Notes under the pieces: model-generated
Database searches by the model: none
What the model saw: the letters and a program-made list of their open reading frames with translations, nothing else
What the model was told of the DNA's origin: nothing
Shown: one piece after another, positions 1 through 7,776 of the stretch
Layout: each line of letters opens with the position of its first letter
Position numbering within the stretch: position 1 is the stretch's first letter
Assembly: GCA_041481445.1 (NCBI GenBank)
Contig: JBGPBV010000053.1
Coordinates: 1-40,310 of the forward strand
DNA: 40,310 nt
Source: AA29 sp041481445
GTDB taxonomy: Bacteria; Acidobacteriota; Vicinamibacteria; Fen-336
Reading direction: 5' to 3'
Made by a program: the position numbers and the translations under genes

Positions 1-658
1 CCGCGAACGCCGCCTCCGCCTGGGCCGCCGCCGCCACGTCACGCAAGGCCTGCAGATGTCGCTCCGGGTCCTTCACGATACCACCGCGGCCGACCTGCCC
101 GCGCCCGACCTCGAACTGCGGCTTCACGAGCACCACCGCCTCCGCCTCCGGCGCCAGCACCGAGCGCACGGCCGGCAGCACCTTGCCCACGGAGATGAAC
201 GACACGTCCACGGTGGCCAGAGAGCACGGCTCCGGCACCTCGCGCGCGGAGAGACGTCGCGCGTTGACGCGCTCGCGCACGACGACGCGGGCGTCCGCGC
301 GCAGCCGCTCGTGCAGCTGTGCCCGTCCCACGTCGACGGCGTAGACGCGCACCGCCCCCCGGTCGAGCAGCGTCTGCGTGAACCCGCCGGTGGACGCGCC
401 GACGTCCACGGCCACCCGGCCGCGGGGGTCGATGCCGAAGCGGTCGAGCGCCCCCGCCAGCTTGATCGCGCCCCGAGAGACGTGCTCGGGCCCGGGAAGG
501 ACCTCGACCGCCGCGCCCTCCCGCACCGCCGCCCCCGCCTTGGTCGCGGGAGCGCCTTCGACGCGTACGCGTCCAGCCATCACCAGCGCCTGCGCCTTCT
601 CGCGCGAGGGGGCCAGGCCGTGCTCGACGAGCCAGACGTCGAGCCGCGTCCCCCTCAG
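1..658 (-). CDS. tlyA: TlyA family 2'-O-ribose rRNA methyltransferase / hemolysin A (C-terminus cut by window edge)
   Basis: Reading the minus strand gives an N-terminal S4 RNA-binding domain (RLDVWLVEHGLAPSREKAQ, then AGRVRVEG) followed by an FtsJ/RrmJ-like Rossmann methyltransferase with VAVDVGASTGGFTQTLL as the SAM motif, and VDVSFIS and VKPQFEVGRG further on. This is the TlyA family, which in other bacteria 2'-O-methylates cytidines of 16S/23S rRNA. The gene runs off the left edge. The start is odd: an in-frame TGA lies at 686-688, and between it and the S4 domain there is no ATG, GTG or TTG. The best candidate is CTG at 656-658, three bases after GAGGAG. The ispA stop overlaps an out-of-frame ATG just upstream, so translational coupling is likely. 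Last gene seen of the xseA-xseB-ispA-tlyA operon. Confidence 0.88.
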   Translation of the reverse strand, partial: MRGTRLDVWLVEHGLAPSREKAQALVMAGRVRVEGAPATKAGAAVREGAAVEVLPGPEHVSRGAIKLAGALDRFGIDPRGRVAVDVGASTGGFTQTLLDRGAVRVYAVDVGRAQLHERLRADARVVVRERVNARRLSAREVPEPCSLATVDVSFISVGKVLPAVRSVLAPEAEAVVLVKPQFEVGRGQVGRGGIVKDPERHLQALRDVAAAAQAEAAFA

Positions 659-665
659 GGGCTCC

Positions 666-1565
666 TCATGCGTCGCGCTCGACGATCAGGGTGGCCAGGG
701 CGCCGAGGAGGGAGGCCCGCGGGCCGAGGGGCGCGATCGCCGCCCGCGCCTCCTCGAGCAGCCCGCGGCTGACCGTGCGCGCCCCCTCCAGCCCGAGCGC
801 GCGCACGTAGGTGGCCTTGCCCGCGGCCGCGTCCTTGCCCGCCGTCTTGCCGAGCTGGGCCGCGCTGGCCGTCTCGTCGAGCACGTCGTCCACCACCTGG
901 AAGGCGAGGCCGATCGCGTCCCCGTACCGGTGAAGGCGGTCCAGGTCCTCCTCGCCCGCGCCGCCCAGGACGCCGCCGCCGACCACGCAGGCGCGGAGCA
1001 GGGCTCCCGTCTTGGCGCGATGCAGGCCCTGGAGGGCGCCGATCGTGATGTCCTCGCCCTCCGCCTCCAGGTCCGCCACCTGCCCGCCGATCAGTCCCGA
1101 CGTCCCCGCCGCCTCCCCGAGGATCGCGGCCGCGCGCAGGCGCCGGCGCACGTCCACGTCGGGGGCGGCGGCGGCCACGTCCACGAGCAGGTGGAAGGCG
1201 CGCGTCAGGAGGGCGTCGCCGGCCAGGATCGCGATGGCCTCGCCGAACACCTTGTGCGAGGTCGGCTTCCCCCGGCGCAGGTCGTCGTCGTCCATGGCCG
1301 GGAGGTCGTCGTGGATGAGGCTGTAGGTGTGGATCATCTCCACCGCGCAGGCCAGGGGCAGGAGCGCCTCCGTCCGGCCGCCCACGGCCTCCCCTGCGGC
1401 CAGGACCAGCAGGGGACGGATGCGCTTGCCGCCCGCGAACAGGCTGTAGCGCACCGCGCGGTGGATGGTGGCCGGCCAATCGGACTCGGGGGGGAGGGAG
1501 GAGTCCAGGGCGGCCTCGATCAGCCGCCGGCGCGCCTCCAGGCCGGCGGACCCGTCCCCCGTCAG
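666..1565 (-). CDS. ispA: Short-chain polyprenyl diphosphate synthase (farnesyl/geranylgeranyl type)
   Basis: It condenses isopentenyl diphosphate with an allylic diphosphate in isoprenoid synthesis in the cytoplasm. Both aspartate-rich motifs are present: HDDLPAMDDDDLRRGKPT (first, with the two-residue insertion of bacterial short-chain enzymes) and QVVDDVLDETAS (second). GGKRIRPLL is the conserved N-terminal substrate motif. The first canonical in-frame start is GTG at 1454, but it begins inside the conserved stretch PATIHRAVRYSLFAGGKR. The coding frame continues upstream with typical helix A sequence (LEARRRLIEAALDSSLPPE) to CTG at 1563-1565, giving about 299 residues, the usual family length, so I place the start there with low certainty. 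xseB ends 4 bases upstream. xseAB next to ispA (and dxs elsewhere) is a common bacterial arrangement. Confidence 0.9.
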   Translation of the reverse strand: MTGDGSAGLEARRRLIEAALDSSLPPESDWPATIHRAVRYSLFAGGKRIRPLLVLAAGEAVGGRTEALLPLACAVEMIHTYSLIHDDLPAMDDDDLRRGKPTSHKVFGEAIAILAGDALLTRAFHLLVDVAAAAPDVDVRRRLRAAAILGEAAGTSGLIGGQVADLEAEGEDITIGALQGLHRAKTGALLRACVVGGGVLGGAGEEDLDRLHRYGDAIGLAFQVVDDVLDETASAAQLGKTAGKDAAAGKATYVRALGLEGARTVSRGLLEEARAAIAPLGPRASLLGALATLIVERDA

Positions 1566-1569
1566 CGCC

Positions 1570-1833
1570 TCACCCGTTCCCGCCCGTGAAGGGCGTCTTC
1601 TTGGGGCGGCCGGCGGCGTCGGTGGCGATCTCCCCGCGCGCGTCCTTGAGCAGCAGCTCGATCTTCCCCTCCGCCTCCTCGAGCTTGGCGTGGCACAGCC
1701 GCGAGAGCCGGATCCCCTCCTCGTAGAGCACGAGGGACTGCTCGAGGGGGAGATCTCCCTTCTCGAGCTTCTGGACGATCTCGTCGAGCTTGAGCAGCGC
1801 GGCCTCGAAGCTCGGGGTCTCCTCCGCGCTCAC
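1570..1833 (-). CDS. xseB: Exodeoxyribonuclease VII small subunit
   Basis: An 87-residue protein with the XseB signature: SFEAALLKLDEIVQKLEKGD, then LPLEQSLVLYEEGIRLSRLC and a helical KLEEAEGKIELLL segment. XseB subunits coat the long helical arm of XseA in exonuclease VII, which degrades single-stranded DNA to oligonucleotides during repair. The start is GTG at 1831-1833, overlapping the xseA stop in a GTGA junction with GGAGGAG just upstream, so the two subunits are probably translationally coupled. Length and composition are normal for the family. Confidence 0.96.
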   Translation of the reverse strand: MSAEETPSFEAALLKLDEIVQKLEKGDLPLEQSLVLYEEGIRLSRLCHAKLEEAEGKIELLLKDARGEIATDAAGRPKKTPFTGGNG

Positions 1834-3224
1834 GGCTCCTCCTTCCCGGTCACGCGCGCGGCCAGGGCGCCGGACCCGACGCGGATGCGCAGCGGGTCCC
1901 CGACGGCCACGCCCGCCGCGTCACGGACGAGCCGCCCGGAGGCGTCCCACACGAGGGCGTACCCGCGCGAGAGCACGGCCAGCGGGGAGAGGGAGTCGAG
2001 CTTGCCGGCCAGGGCGGCCAGGCGGCCGCGAGGGGCGGTGACCTGCTGCCGGGCCAGCGCGGAGAGCCGGTCCGCCCGCGCGGCGACGCGGGCGCGGCGC
2101 TCCGCGATCTGGCGGTCCCAGCGGAAGGCCTCCAGCCGCTCGCCCGCGCGCCGGTAGCGGTCGCGCGCGCGCTCCACGCGCCGCACCAGCCCGGCCTGGG
2201 CGCGCCGGGCGAGGTCGTCGACACGCTGGGCGTGATTGCGGAGGCGGCCGCGCTCCGCCTCGAAGACGCGGTGCTGGGTGAGCGCGGAGACGCGCGAGCG
2301 CACGCGGGCCAGGCGCAGGCGCAGGGCGGCGTCCGCCCGGCGCCGGAGGGCGTCCACGCGCGCCCACAGCTCGTCCTTGGCCCCCACCACCAGCTCCGCG
2401 GCCGCGGAGGGCGTGGGCGCGCGCACGTCGGCCACGAAGTCCGCGATCGTGAAGTCCGTCTCGTGTCCGACGGCGGAGATGGTCGGGATCTTCGAGTCGG
2501 CCAGCGCCCGCGCCACCAGCTCCTCGTTGAACGGCCAGAGGTCCTCGAGGCTGCCGCCGCCGCGCGCCACGATGAGCACGTCGAATCCGCCCAGGCGGTT
2601 GAGGGCGCGGATGCCGCGCACGATCTCGGGCGTGGCCTCCGGGCCCTGCACGCGCGCCGGATAGACCGTGATCTCGAGGTTCGCGTAGCGGCGCTCGACC
2701 ACGCGCAGGATGTCCTGGATCACCGCGCCGGTGGGCGAGGTGAGGACGGCGATGCGGCGGGGCAGCATCGGCAGCGGCCGCTTGCGCGCGGCGGCGAAGA
2801 GGCCCTCCTGCTCCAGCCGGGCCTTCAGCTCCTCGAAGGCCTGCTGCAGCGATCCCTTGCCGAGCGGCTCGATCACCTCGACCGCGATCTGGTATTCGCC
2901 CTTCGGCGGGTAGACACGGACGGCGCCGCGCACGAGCACCTTCATGCCGTCCCGGGGCCGGAACTTGATCAGGCGGGCCGCCGTCTTCCAGACCACCGCC
3001 CGCACCTGCGCACCCGCGTCCTTGAGGGAGAAGTACCAGTGGCCGGAGGCGGGCGTGGTCAGGTTCGAGACCTCGCCTTCCACCCAGACGTCGAAGAACT
3101 CGGTCTCGAGCACGCCCTGCAGGCGGTCAGTGAGCTGGCTGACCGTCCAGGTGCGGCGGCGGGGGCCGGGCTTCTCCGCGCCCGCCCCGAAGTCGAGGCC
3201 CTTCTGCTCCATCTCGTGGAGCAT
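1830..3224 (-). CDS. xseA: Exodeoxyribonuclease VII large subunit
   Basis: 464 residues: N-terminal OB-fold domain (VSQLTDRLQGVLETEFFDVWVEGEVSNL, then SGHWYFSLKD), catalytic domain with ARGGGSLEDLWPFNEE and SAVGHETDFTIADFVAD (the family's catalytic signature), and an Arg/Ala-rich coiled-coil region ending in LSRGYALVWD. It is the catalytic subunit of exonuclease VII. ATG at 3222-3224 is the outermost start; Met5 at 3210-3212 is also possible. A TAGAAT hexamer at 3223-3228 overlaps the first ATG and ends 10 bases before Met5, so the true start may be Met5 on a nearly leaderless transcript. It heads the xseA-xseB-ispA-tlyA operon. Confidence 0.97.
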   Translation of the reverse strand: MLHEMEQKGLDFGAGAEKPGPRRRTWTVSQLTDRLQGVLETEFFDVWVEGEVSNLTTPASGHWYFSLKDAGAQVRAVVWKTAARLIKFRPRDGMKVLVRGAVRVYPPKGEYQIAVEVIEPLGKGSLQQAFEELKARLEQEGLFAAARKRPLPMLPRRIAVLTSPTGAVIQDILRVVERRYANLEITVYPARVQGPEATPEIVRGIRALNRLGGFDVLIVARGGGSLEDLWPFNEELVARALADSKIPTISAVGHETDFTIADFVADVRAPTPSAAAELVVGAKDELWARVDALRRRADAALRLRLARVRSRVSALTQHRVFEAERGRLRNHAQRVDDLARRAQAGLVRRVERARDRYRRAGERLEAFRWDRQIAERRARVAARADRLSALARQQVTAPRGRLAALAGKLDSLSPLAVLSRGYALVWDASGRLVRDAAGVAVGDPLRIRVGSGALAARVTGKEEP

Positions 3225-3233
3225 TCTAAATAC

Positions 3234-3270
3234 AAAAAGGGCGCCGGGCCCGATCTGGCCCGTGCGCCCC
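3234..3270 (-). terminator. Rho-independent terminator of the 3294-3686 gene
   Basis: On the minus strand a GC-rich stem of 12 pairs (arms 3257-3269 and 3239-3250, one bulged base) closes a 6-base loop and runs straight into five T residues at 3234-3238. It sits 24 bases past the stop of the secreted-protein gene and just before the xseA promoter, so it separates the sigma-54-controlled unit from the xse operon. Confidence 0.85.
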
Positions 3271-3293
3271 GTACGGCTCGACGGAAAAGGTGA

Positions 3294-3686
3294 CTACTTC
3301 TTTTCGGGAGCGGCGGCCTTGGCCGGCGCGATGGCGACGACCTTGACGTGCTCGCCCTTCGCGTTGTCCCAGCAGGTGAGGGTGACCTTGTCGCCGGCCT
3401 TGACGGTCTTGAGCGCGCCCGCGGCCTTGGCGTCCACCGGAGCGGTCTTGTTCTCCTTCTCGCCCTTGATCGTGATCGTGCTCTTCTCGGCGTCCACGGA
3501 GACGACCTCGGCCGTGACCTCGTGCGTCTTCCCGGCTTCCGCGACCTTCGCGGTGTCGGCCTTCGCCTCGGACTTCGCGGCGGCGACCTTGACGGGCGCC
3601 TTGGGCGCCTCGGGCTTCTTCGCCTCGTCGGCGACGGCCACGCCAGCCACGAAGACGAGGGACAGCAGCAGGGCAAACTTCTTCAT
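3294..3686 (-). CDS. Small secreted Ala/Lys-rich protein of unknown function, probable sigma-54 target
   Basis: 130 residues. The start is ATG at 3684-3686, with AAGGAG 12 bases upstream; the frame continues further upstream, but only from here does the protein begin with a clear signal peptide (MKKFALLLSLVFVAGVAVA, cleavage near ADEA). A Lys/Ala/Glu-rich linker follows, then a small beta-rich domain of about 70 residues (EVTAEVVSVDAEKSTITIKG, then AGDKVTLTCWDNAKGEHVKVVAI) that looks like an OB or SH3-like barrel. I do not recognise the family. One Cys is present. The gene lies directly downstream of a histidine kinase/NtrC pair, behind a strong -24/-12 promoter, and ends at its own terminator, so it is probably the regulated output of that two-component system in the periplasm. 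Confidence 0.8.
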   Translation of the reverse strand: MKKFALLLSLVFVAGVAVADEAKKPEAPKAPVKVAAAKSEAKADTAKVAEAGKTHEVTAEVVSVDAEKSTITIKGEKENKTAPVDAKAAGALKTVKAGDKVTLTCWDNAKGEHVKVVAIAPAKAAAPEKK

Positions 3687-3747
3687 GTGTTTGCAGATCT
3701 CCTTGGCATCGCGGGCGGTCCATCCGCCCACGTGCGACTCTCCAAGG

Positions 3748-3763
3748 AGCAAGGCCGGTGCCA
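3748..3763 (-). promoter_or_regulatory. Sigma-54 (-24/-12) promoter
   Basis: The minus strand reads TGGCACCGGCCTTGCT. The consensus is TGGCACG, four bases, TTGCW; only the seventh base differs (C for G). The invariant GG and GC pairs are 10 bases apart, as required. Transcription would begin near 3737, giving a leader of about 50 bases to the ATG at 3686. A perfect 10-bp palindrome (TCGTTAACGA) at 3788-3797, about 55 bp before the predicted start, is a possible activator site, though it is closer than usual for NtrC enhancers. The sigma-54 activator gene ends just upstream at 3838. Confidence 0.75.
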
Positions 3764-3837
3764 CGGCCACAATTTCGTGGGCGCAGATCGTTAACGACTG
3801 CAGGGCTGTGACTTACGGTGGCGGGCGAATCCCCGGA

Positions 3838-5232
3838 TCAGAACGACCCTGCCCCTTTTGGTGCAGGAGGTGCCCCATCCAGGGCACCCTGTATCTTCTC
3901 CAGGCGGTACTGGAGCGTGCGGCGGCTGAGGCCCAGCAGGCGGGCGGCGCGGGTGACGTTGCCGCCGGACTTCTGCATCGCCTTGACGATCAACGACCGC
4001 TCCAGCTCCTCGAGGTCGATCCCGGACTCCGGGACGTCGAGGTCCAGCAGCCCCCGCCGCGTCCCGAACCCCGCCCGCACCGCCGCCGGCAGGTCGGCGG
4101 TGAGGATGCGCTCGCCTTCGCCCAGGAGCAGCGCGCGCTCGATGACGGACTCGAGCTCGCGCACGTTGCCGGGCCAGTCGTAGGCCATGAGCGTCTTGAG
4201 CGCGTCGTCGCTCATCGCGCGCGGGCGCGCGCCCGCGTGCTTCGCGATGAAGTGCTCGACGAGCAGCGGGATGTCGGTGCGCCGGTCGCGCAGCGGCGGC
4301 AGGGCCACCGGGATGACGTTGAGCCGGTAGTAGAGGTCCTCGCGGAAACGTCCCTCGCGCACCGCCTTCTCGAGGTCGTGGTTGGTGGCGGCCACGATGC
4401 GCACGTCGATCCGGATGCGCTCGGTGCCCCCCACGCGCAGGATCTCGCGCTCCTGCAGGGCGCGCAGCAGCTTGACCTGCAGGTCGCGCTTGAGGTCGCC
4501 CACCTCGTCCAGGAACAGGGTCGAGCCCGAGGCCTGCTCGAACAGGCCGACCTTGCGGGCCTCCGCGCCCGTGAACGCGCCCTTCTCGTACCCGAAGAGC
4601 TCGGCCTCGAGGATGCTCTCGGGGAGGGCGGCCACGTTCACCGCGTAGAACGGGCGCCCGCCACGGTCGCTCTCGTGGTGCAGCGCGCGCGCGACCAGCT
4701 CCTTGCCCGTGCCGCTCTCGCCGTAGATGAGGACGGTGGACGTCGAGCTGGCCACCTTGTGGACGATCCGGAAGACGTCCTGCATCGAGCCGTGCGCCCC
4801 CACGATGTTCTCGAGCCGGAAGCGGTCGCGGAGCTGCTCGTGCAGCATCCGGTTCTCCCTCACGAGGTTGCTGCGCTCCATGGCCCGGCGCAGGGTGAGG
4901 AGCAGCTCGTCCTTCTCGAGGGGCTTGGTGAGGTAGTCGAAGGCCCCCTTGCGCATCGCGTCCACCGCGCTGTCGATGGTGCCGTGGGCGGTCATCAGGA
5001 TGACGCACGGCCCCGCCGGCTGCTTGGGGAGCTCGGAGAGCAGCTCGATGCCGTTCATGTCCGGCATCTTCAGGTCGGTGAGCACGACGTCGAAGGGCTC
5101 GGCGGTGGCGGCCTGGAGGGCCTGCCGCCCGTTGGAGGCGGCGGTGGTCTCGTACCCTTCCGCCTCCAGGATCATCTGCAGGATGTCCCGCTGTCGTCGC
5201 TCGTCGTCGACGACGAGCACCCGGCCTTTCAC
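3838..5232 (-). CDS. Sigma-54-dependent response regulator, NtrC family
   Basis: 464 residues. Receiver domain at 1-120 with the acidic pair at Asp9/Asp10, phospho-acceptor Asp53 (VVLTDLKMP) and Lys in YLTKPL. AAA+ sigma-54 activation domain at about 145-375 with Walker A GESGTGKE, the sigma-54 contact loop GAFTGA and Walker B TLFLDEVGDL. C-terminal Fis-type helix-turn-helix (GGNVTRAARLLGLSRRTLQYRLEK). The start is GTG at 5230-5232, overlapping the kinase stop in a GTGA junction, so the pair is co-translated. It should activate sigma-54 promoters when phosphorylated; the best local target is the -24/-12 element at 3748-3763 directly downstream. The inducing signal is unknown. Confidence 0.95.
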   Translation of the reverse strand: MKGRVLVVDDERRQRDILQMILEAEGYETTAASNGRQALQAATAEPFDVVLTDLKMPDMNGIELLSELPKQPAGPCVILMTAHGTIDSAVDAMRKGAFDYLTKPLEKDELLLTLRRAMERSNLVRENRMLHEQLRDRFRLENIVGAHGSMQDVFRIVHKVASSTSTVLIYGESGTGKELVARALHHESDRGGRPFYAVNVAALPESILEAELFGYEKGAFTGAEARKVGLFEQASGSTLFLDEVGDLKRDLQVKLLRALQEREILRVGGTERIRIDVRIVAATNHDLEKAVREGRFREDLYYRLNVIPVALPPLRDRRTDIPLLVEHFIAKHAGARPRAMSDDALKTLMAYDWPGNVRELESVIERALLLGEGERILTADLPAAVRAGFGTRRGLLDLDVPESGIDLEELERSLIVKAMQKSGGNVTRAARLLGLSRRTLQYRLEKIQGALDGAPPAPKGAGSF

Positions 5233-6764
5233 GAAACGAGGGCCTCCTGGGACGAGGTCGTCCCGGCGCGCTCCGCGACGAGGGGCAACGTGATGCGGGC
5301 GGTGGTGCCCAGGCCGGGCGCGCTCTCGAGGGCGATGGTGCCGCCGTGGTCGGCCACGATCTTCCGGGTCAGCGCGAGGCCGAGCCCGAACCCGGTGTCC
5401 TTGGTCGAGAAGTAGGGCTCGAACGCGCTCTGGATGTCCTCCGGCGACATGCCCTGGCCGCTGTCGCGGACGGTCACCACCAGCATCTCGGCCGGCTCGG
5501 CCGCCCGACGCACGGAGAGGCCGAGCACGCCTCCCTCCGGCATCGCATCGACGCCGTTGATCATGAGGTTCAGGAAGCAGGTCTTGAGCAGCTCGGGGTC
5601 GGCCACGATGCGCGGCAGGCCCTCGTCGGCGGCGATCTCGAGCGCGATGCCCTGGTCCTTGGCCTTGTGCTCGACGAGGGAGGCCACGTCGCGCAGCACC
5701 TCCTCCACCGACACCAGGCGGGGGTGGAGGCGCATGGGCTTGCCGAAGGACAGGAAGTCCCCGACCAGCCGGTTGAGGCGGGAGATCTCCGCCTTCATGT
5801 TGCTGAGGATCCGGTCGAAGTCCTCGCGCTGCCGCGGCTCCTCCGGTCCCAGCCGCTCGCGCACGTGGTCGATCGAGAGGTTGATGAAGTTCAGCGGGTT
5901 GCGGATCTCGTGCGCGACCGCGGAGGCGAGACGGCCCAGGGCGGTCGTGCGCTCGGCGAAGTGCAGGCGCTCCTCGAGGGCACGGTGCTCGCGCAGGCGC
6001 TCCACCATCTCGTTGAAGCTGCGGGCCAGGGTCGCGATCTCGCCGCCGCCCGCGGGCGAGACCTGGACGGCCAGGTCTCCCGCCGCCACCTTCTGCGCGG
6101 CCTCGGTGAGGCCGTGCAGCGGCCGGATGAGCGACCACGAGAGGTAGAGGGAGAGCAGGATCCCCAGCGCGAATACCCCGAGGGTCACCAGCAGCCGGCT
6201 CAGGAACGCCTCCTTCGACAGGGCGGAGAAGTCCTCGAGCGTGCTGCGGATGAGCAGGGTGCCGATGCGCCGCTCGCCCACCACGATCGGGATGGTCAGG
6301 GTGGAGGTCTTGGAGCCGGCGCCGAGGTTCTCCTCGCCGAGCACCCCGCGGATCACGTACTCGCGCGGGCCCTTCTTGGTCTTGTTCGTGCGGACCACGT
6401 GCTTGCCGACGTTCTGCGGGTCGGTGGAGGCCTGCACCTCGTCCGAGGTGTCGGCGAAGGAGACGTGCACGTCCTTGACCCCGAGCTGGCGGAGCTTCTG
6501 CGCGTACTGGTCGAGGGTGGTCTGGACGTCGCCCCCCTCCACCGCCGCCGGCTGTTCCTGGGCCACCTCGATCGCGGTGGAGAGGTCCTCCGTGTAGTCG
6601 CGGAGCTGCGAGATCAGGCGCCGCTCGCTGTAGAGGTGGAGGAGGAAGAGGCTGGAGACGGAGAGCAGCAGCAACGACACCATCATCAAGAGCAGCTTCG
6701 TCTTGAGGCTGACGTTGTGCAGCGAGGAGGGGGCGGTGGCGTCCGGCATCCTGGCAAACAGCAT
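5229..6764 (-). CDS. Membrane sensor histidine kinase, NtrB/AtoS type
   Basis: Up to 511 residues. Transmembrane helix near 20-40 (LKTKLLLMMVSLLLLSVSSL), periplasmic sensor region to about 180, second helix (LLVTLGVFALGILLSLYLSW), HAMP domain, HisKA with the H-box VAHEIRNPLNFINLS, and an HATPase domain with DSGQGMSPEDI and FGLGLALTRKIV. The periplasmic region contains VHVSFADTSDEVQASTDPQNVG, resembling single-Cache folds, but I cannot name a ligand. The partner regulator overlaps its 3' end. Two starts are possible: ATG at 6762-6764, or ATG at 6747-6749, which sits 10 bases after a TATGCT hexamer (6760-6765) and after CCAGG; the second would lose five residues. Confidence 0.94.
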   Translation of the reverse strand: MLFARMPDATAPSSLHNVSLKTKLLLMMVSLLLLSVSSLFLLHLYSERRLISQLRDYTEDLSTAIEVAQEQPAAVEGGDVQTTLDQYAQKLRQLGVKDVHVSFADTSDEVQASTDPQNVGKHVVRTNKTKKGPREYVIRGVLGEENLGAGSKTSTLTIPIVVGERRIGTLLIRSTLEDFSALSKEAFLSRLLVTLGVFALGILLSLYLSWSLIRPLHGLTEAAQKVAAGDLAVQVSPAGGGEIATLARSFNEMVERLREHRALEERLHFAERTTALGRLASAVAHEIRNPLNFINLSIDHVRERLGPEEPRQREDFDRILSNMKAEISRLNRLVGDFLSFGKPMRLHPRLVSVEEVLRDVASLVEHKAKDQGIALEIAADEGLPRIVADPELLKTCFLNLMINGVDAMPEGGVLGLSVRRAAEPAEMLVVTVRDSGQGMSPEDIQSAFEPYFSTKDTGFGLGLALTRKIVADHGGTIALESAPGLGTTARITLPLVAERAGTTSSQEALVS

Positions 6765-6778
6765 AGCGCCGATGGCCG

Positions 6779-6784
6779 CATAAT
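6779..6784 (+). promoter_or_regulatory. -10 hexamer CATAAT before the receiver remnant
   Basis: CATAAT matches the -10 consensus at five of six positions and ends 6 bases before the ATG at 6791, the spacing of a leaderless transcript. No convincing -35 was found. It lies in the divergent gap with the histidine kinase. Confidence 0.4.
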
Positions 6785-6790
6785 GCCCTC

Positions 6791-6883
6791 ATGGACGATC
6801 CGCAACCTCTCGCGGGGGTTCGTGTCCTGCTCGTGGACGATGTCGAAGTGGTGGCCGCCCTGGCCGGCCGCGAGAAGAGCTAG
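6791..6883 (+). pseudogene. 30-residue remnant of a response-regulator receiver domain
   Basis: The plus strand encodes ATG through TAG, 30 residues. Residues 10-21 read VRVLLVDDVEVV, the beta1 strand and acidic pair that open a CheY-like receiver domain, but the frame then reads VAALAGREKS and stops; nothing resembling the rest of a receiver follows before ymdB begins on the other strand. It is most simply the 5' stub of a regulator gene whose remainder was deleted. A functional micropeptide is possible but unsupported. It lies divergent to the histidine kinase, and a -10-like CATAAT is placed just before its ATG. Confidence 0.55.
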
Positions 6884-6898
6884 ACGGGTCTGCGCGGA

Positions 6899-7702
6899 TC
6901 AGAGCCGGCCCACGTCCTCCTCGCGCAGCAGCATGCGGTCGATGGCGGTGGCGCGGCCCGTCCTGGGGTCCACGGACACCACCGCGGCCGCGAAGCGCGG
7001 GTCCCCCTTGGCCGTCTCGAAGCGGGCGGGCATGGCGGTGATGAACCGCCGGACGATCGTCTCCGCCTCCACCCCGATCACCGAATCGTAGGGTCCGGTC
7101 ATCCCGAGGTCCGTGCAGTAGGCCGTCCCCCGCGGGAGGATCCGGTGGTCGCAGGTCGGCACGTGCGTGTGCGTGCCCACCACCGCCGAGACCTTGCCGT
7201 CGAGGTGGTAGCCCATGGCCATCTTCTCCGAGCTGGCCTCGGCGTGCATGTCCACGATGATGACCGCCGCCTCCCGGCGCAGGGACTCGACCTCGCGCGC
7301 CCCGAGCGTGAACGGGTCGTCCATCGCCCCGTTCATGAAGACGCGGCCGCTCAGGTTGAGCACGCCCACCGGCACCCGGGAGTCCTTGCCGCGGCCCACG
7401 TAACGGCCGCGTCCGGGCTGGCCCTCGGGATAGTTGAGGGGGCGGAGGAGCTGCGGCATCTGGTCCACCATCGGGATGATCTCGCGCTTGTCCCAGATGT
7501 GGTTGCCCGAGGTCATGCAGTCGACCCCCATGTCCAGGATCTCGTCGCAGATCTCCTTGGTGACGCCGAAGCCGCCGGCGGCGTTCTCCACGTTGGCGAT
7601 GCAGAAATCGACGTCGTATTTCTCGAACACGACAGGCAGGGCCTTCTTCATGACGCCGCGGCCCGGACTCCCCACGACGTCGCCGATGATCAGGATGTTC
7701 AT
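6899..7702 (-). CDS. ymdB: YmdB-family metallophosphoesterase (2',3'-cyclic nucleotide phosphodiesterase)
   Basis: 267 residues, full family length (TIGR00282 type). Metal-binding motifs are in order: NILIIGDVVGSPGR at the N-terminus, NVENAAGGFG, MTSGNHIWDK, IIVDMHAEASSEK, VVGTHTHVPT and the closing GTAYCTDLGMTGPYDSVIG. Characterised members hydrolyse 2',3'-cyclic nucleotides and affect biofilm and sporulation decisions. It is monocistronic as far as can be seen, divergent from the GAF gene at 7777. A TTGACG (7735-7740) with CAGCAT 17 bases further along the minus strand is a possible promoter ending 9 bases before the ATG. Confidence 0.95.
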   Translation of the reverse strand: MNILIIGDVVGSPGRGVMKKALPVVFEKYDVDFCIANVENAAGGFGVTKEICDEILDMGVDCMTSGNHIWDKREIIPMVDQMPQLLRPLNYPEGQPGRGRYVGRGKDSRVPVGVLNLSGRVFMNGAMDDPFTLGAREVESLRREAAVIIVDMHAEASSEKMAMGYHLDGKVSAVVGTHTHVPTCDHRILPRGTAYCTDLGMTGPYDSVIGVEAETIVRRFITAMPARFETAKGDPRFAAAVVSVDPRTGRATAIDRMLLREEDVGRL

Positions 7703-7751
7703 GTCGCACCCATGCTGACTGCCGGGCGCGAACGCGTCAAACGGATCCCGA

Positions 7752-7757
7752 TATAAT
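7752..7757 (+). promoter_or_regulatory. -10 hexamer TATAAT before the GAF-domain gene
   Basis: A perfect TATAAT. Initiation about 7 bases downstream would fall after the GTG at 7759, which argues that the TTG at 7777 is the working start codon. No good -35 is visible 16-18 bp upstream. Confidence 0.55.
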
Positions 7758-7776
7758 CGTGTTCCCGCGGGGACCC

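Noticed and set aside
56..1589. Long plus-strand frames over tlyA and ispA
   Set aside because: His/Arg/Pro-rich shadow translation, no domain; both genes are on the minus strand.
3838..6792. A 984-codon minus-strand frame spanning the kinase and regulator region
   Set aside because: Its first half is an Arg/Pro/Gly-rich shadow of the histidine kinase gene in another frame; only the part from GTG 5232 onward is a real protein (the NtrC-type regulator).
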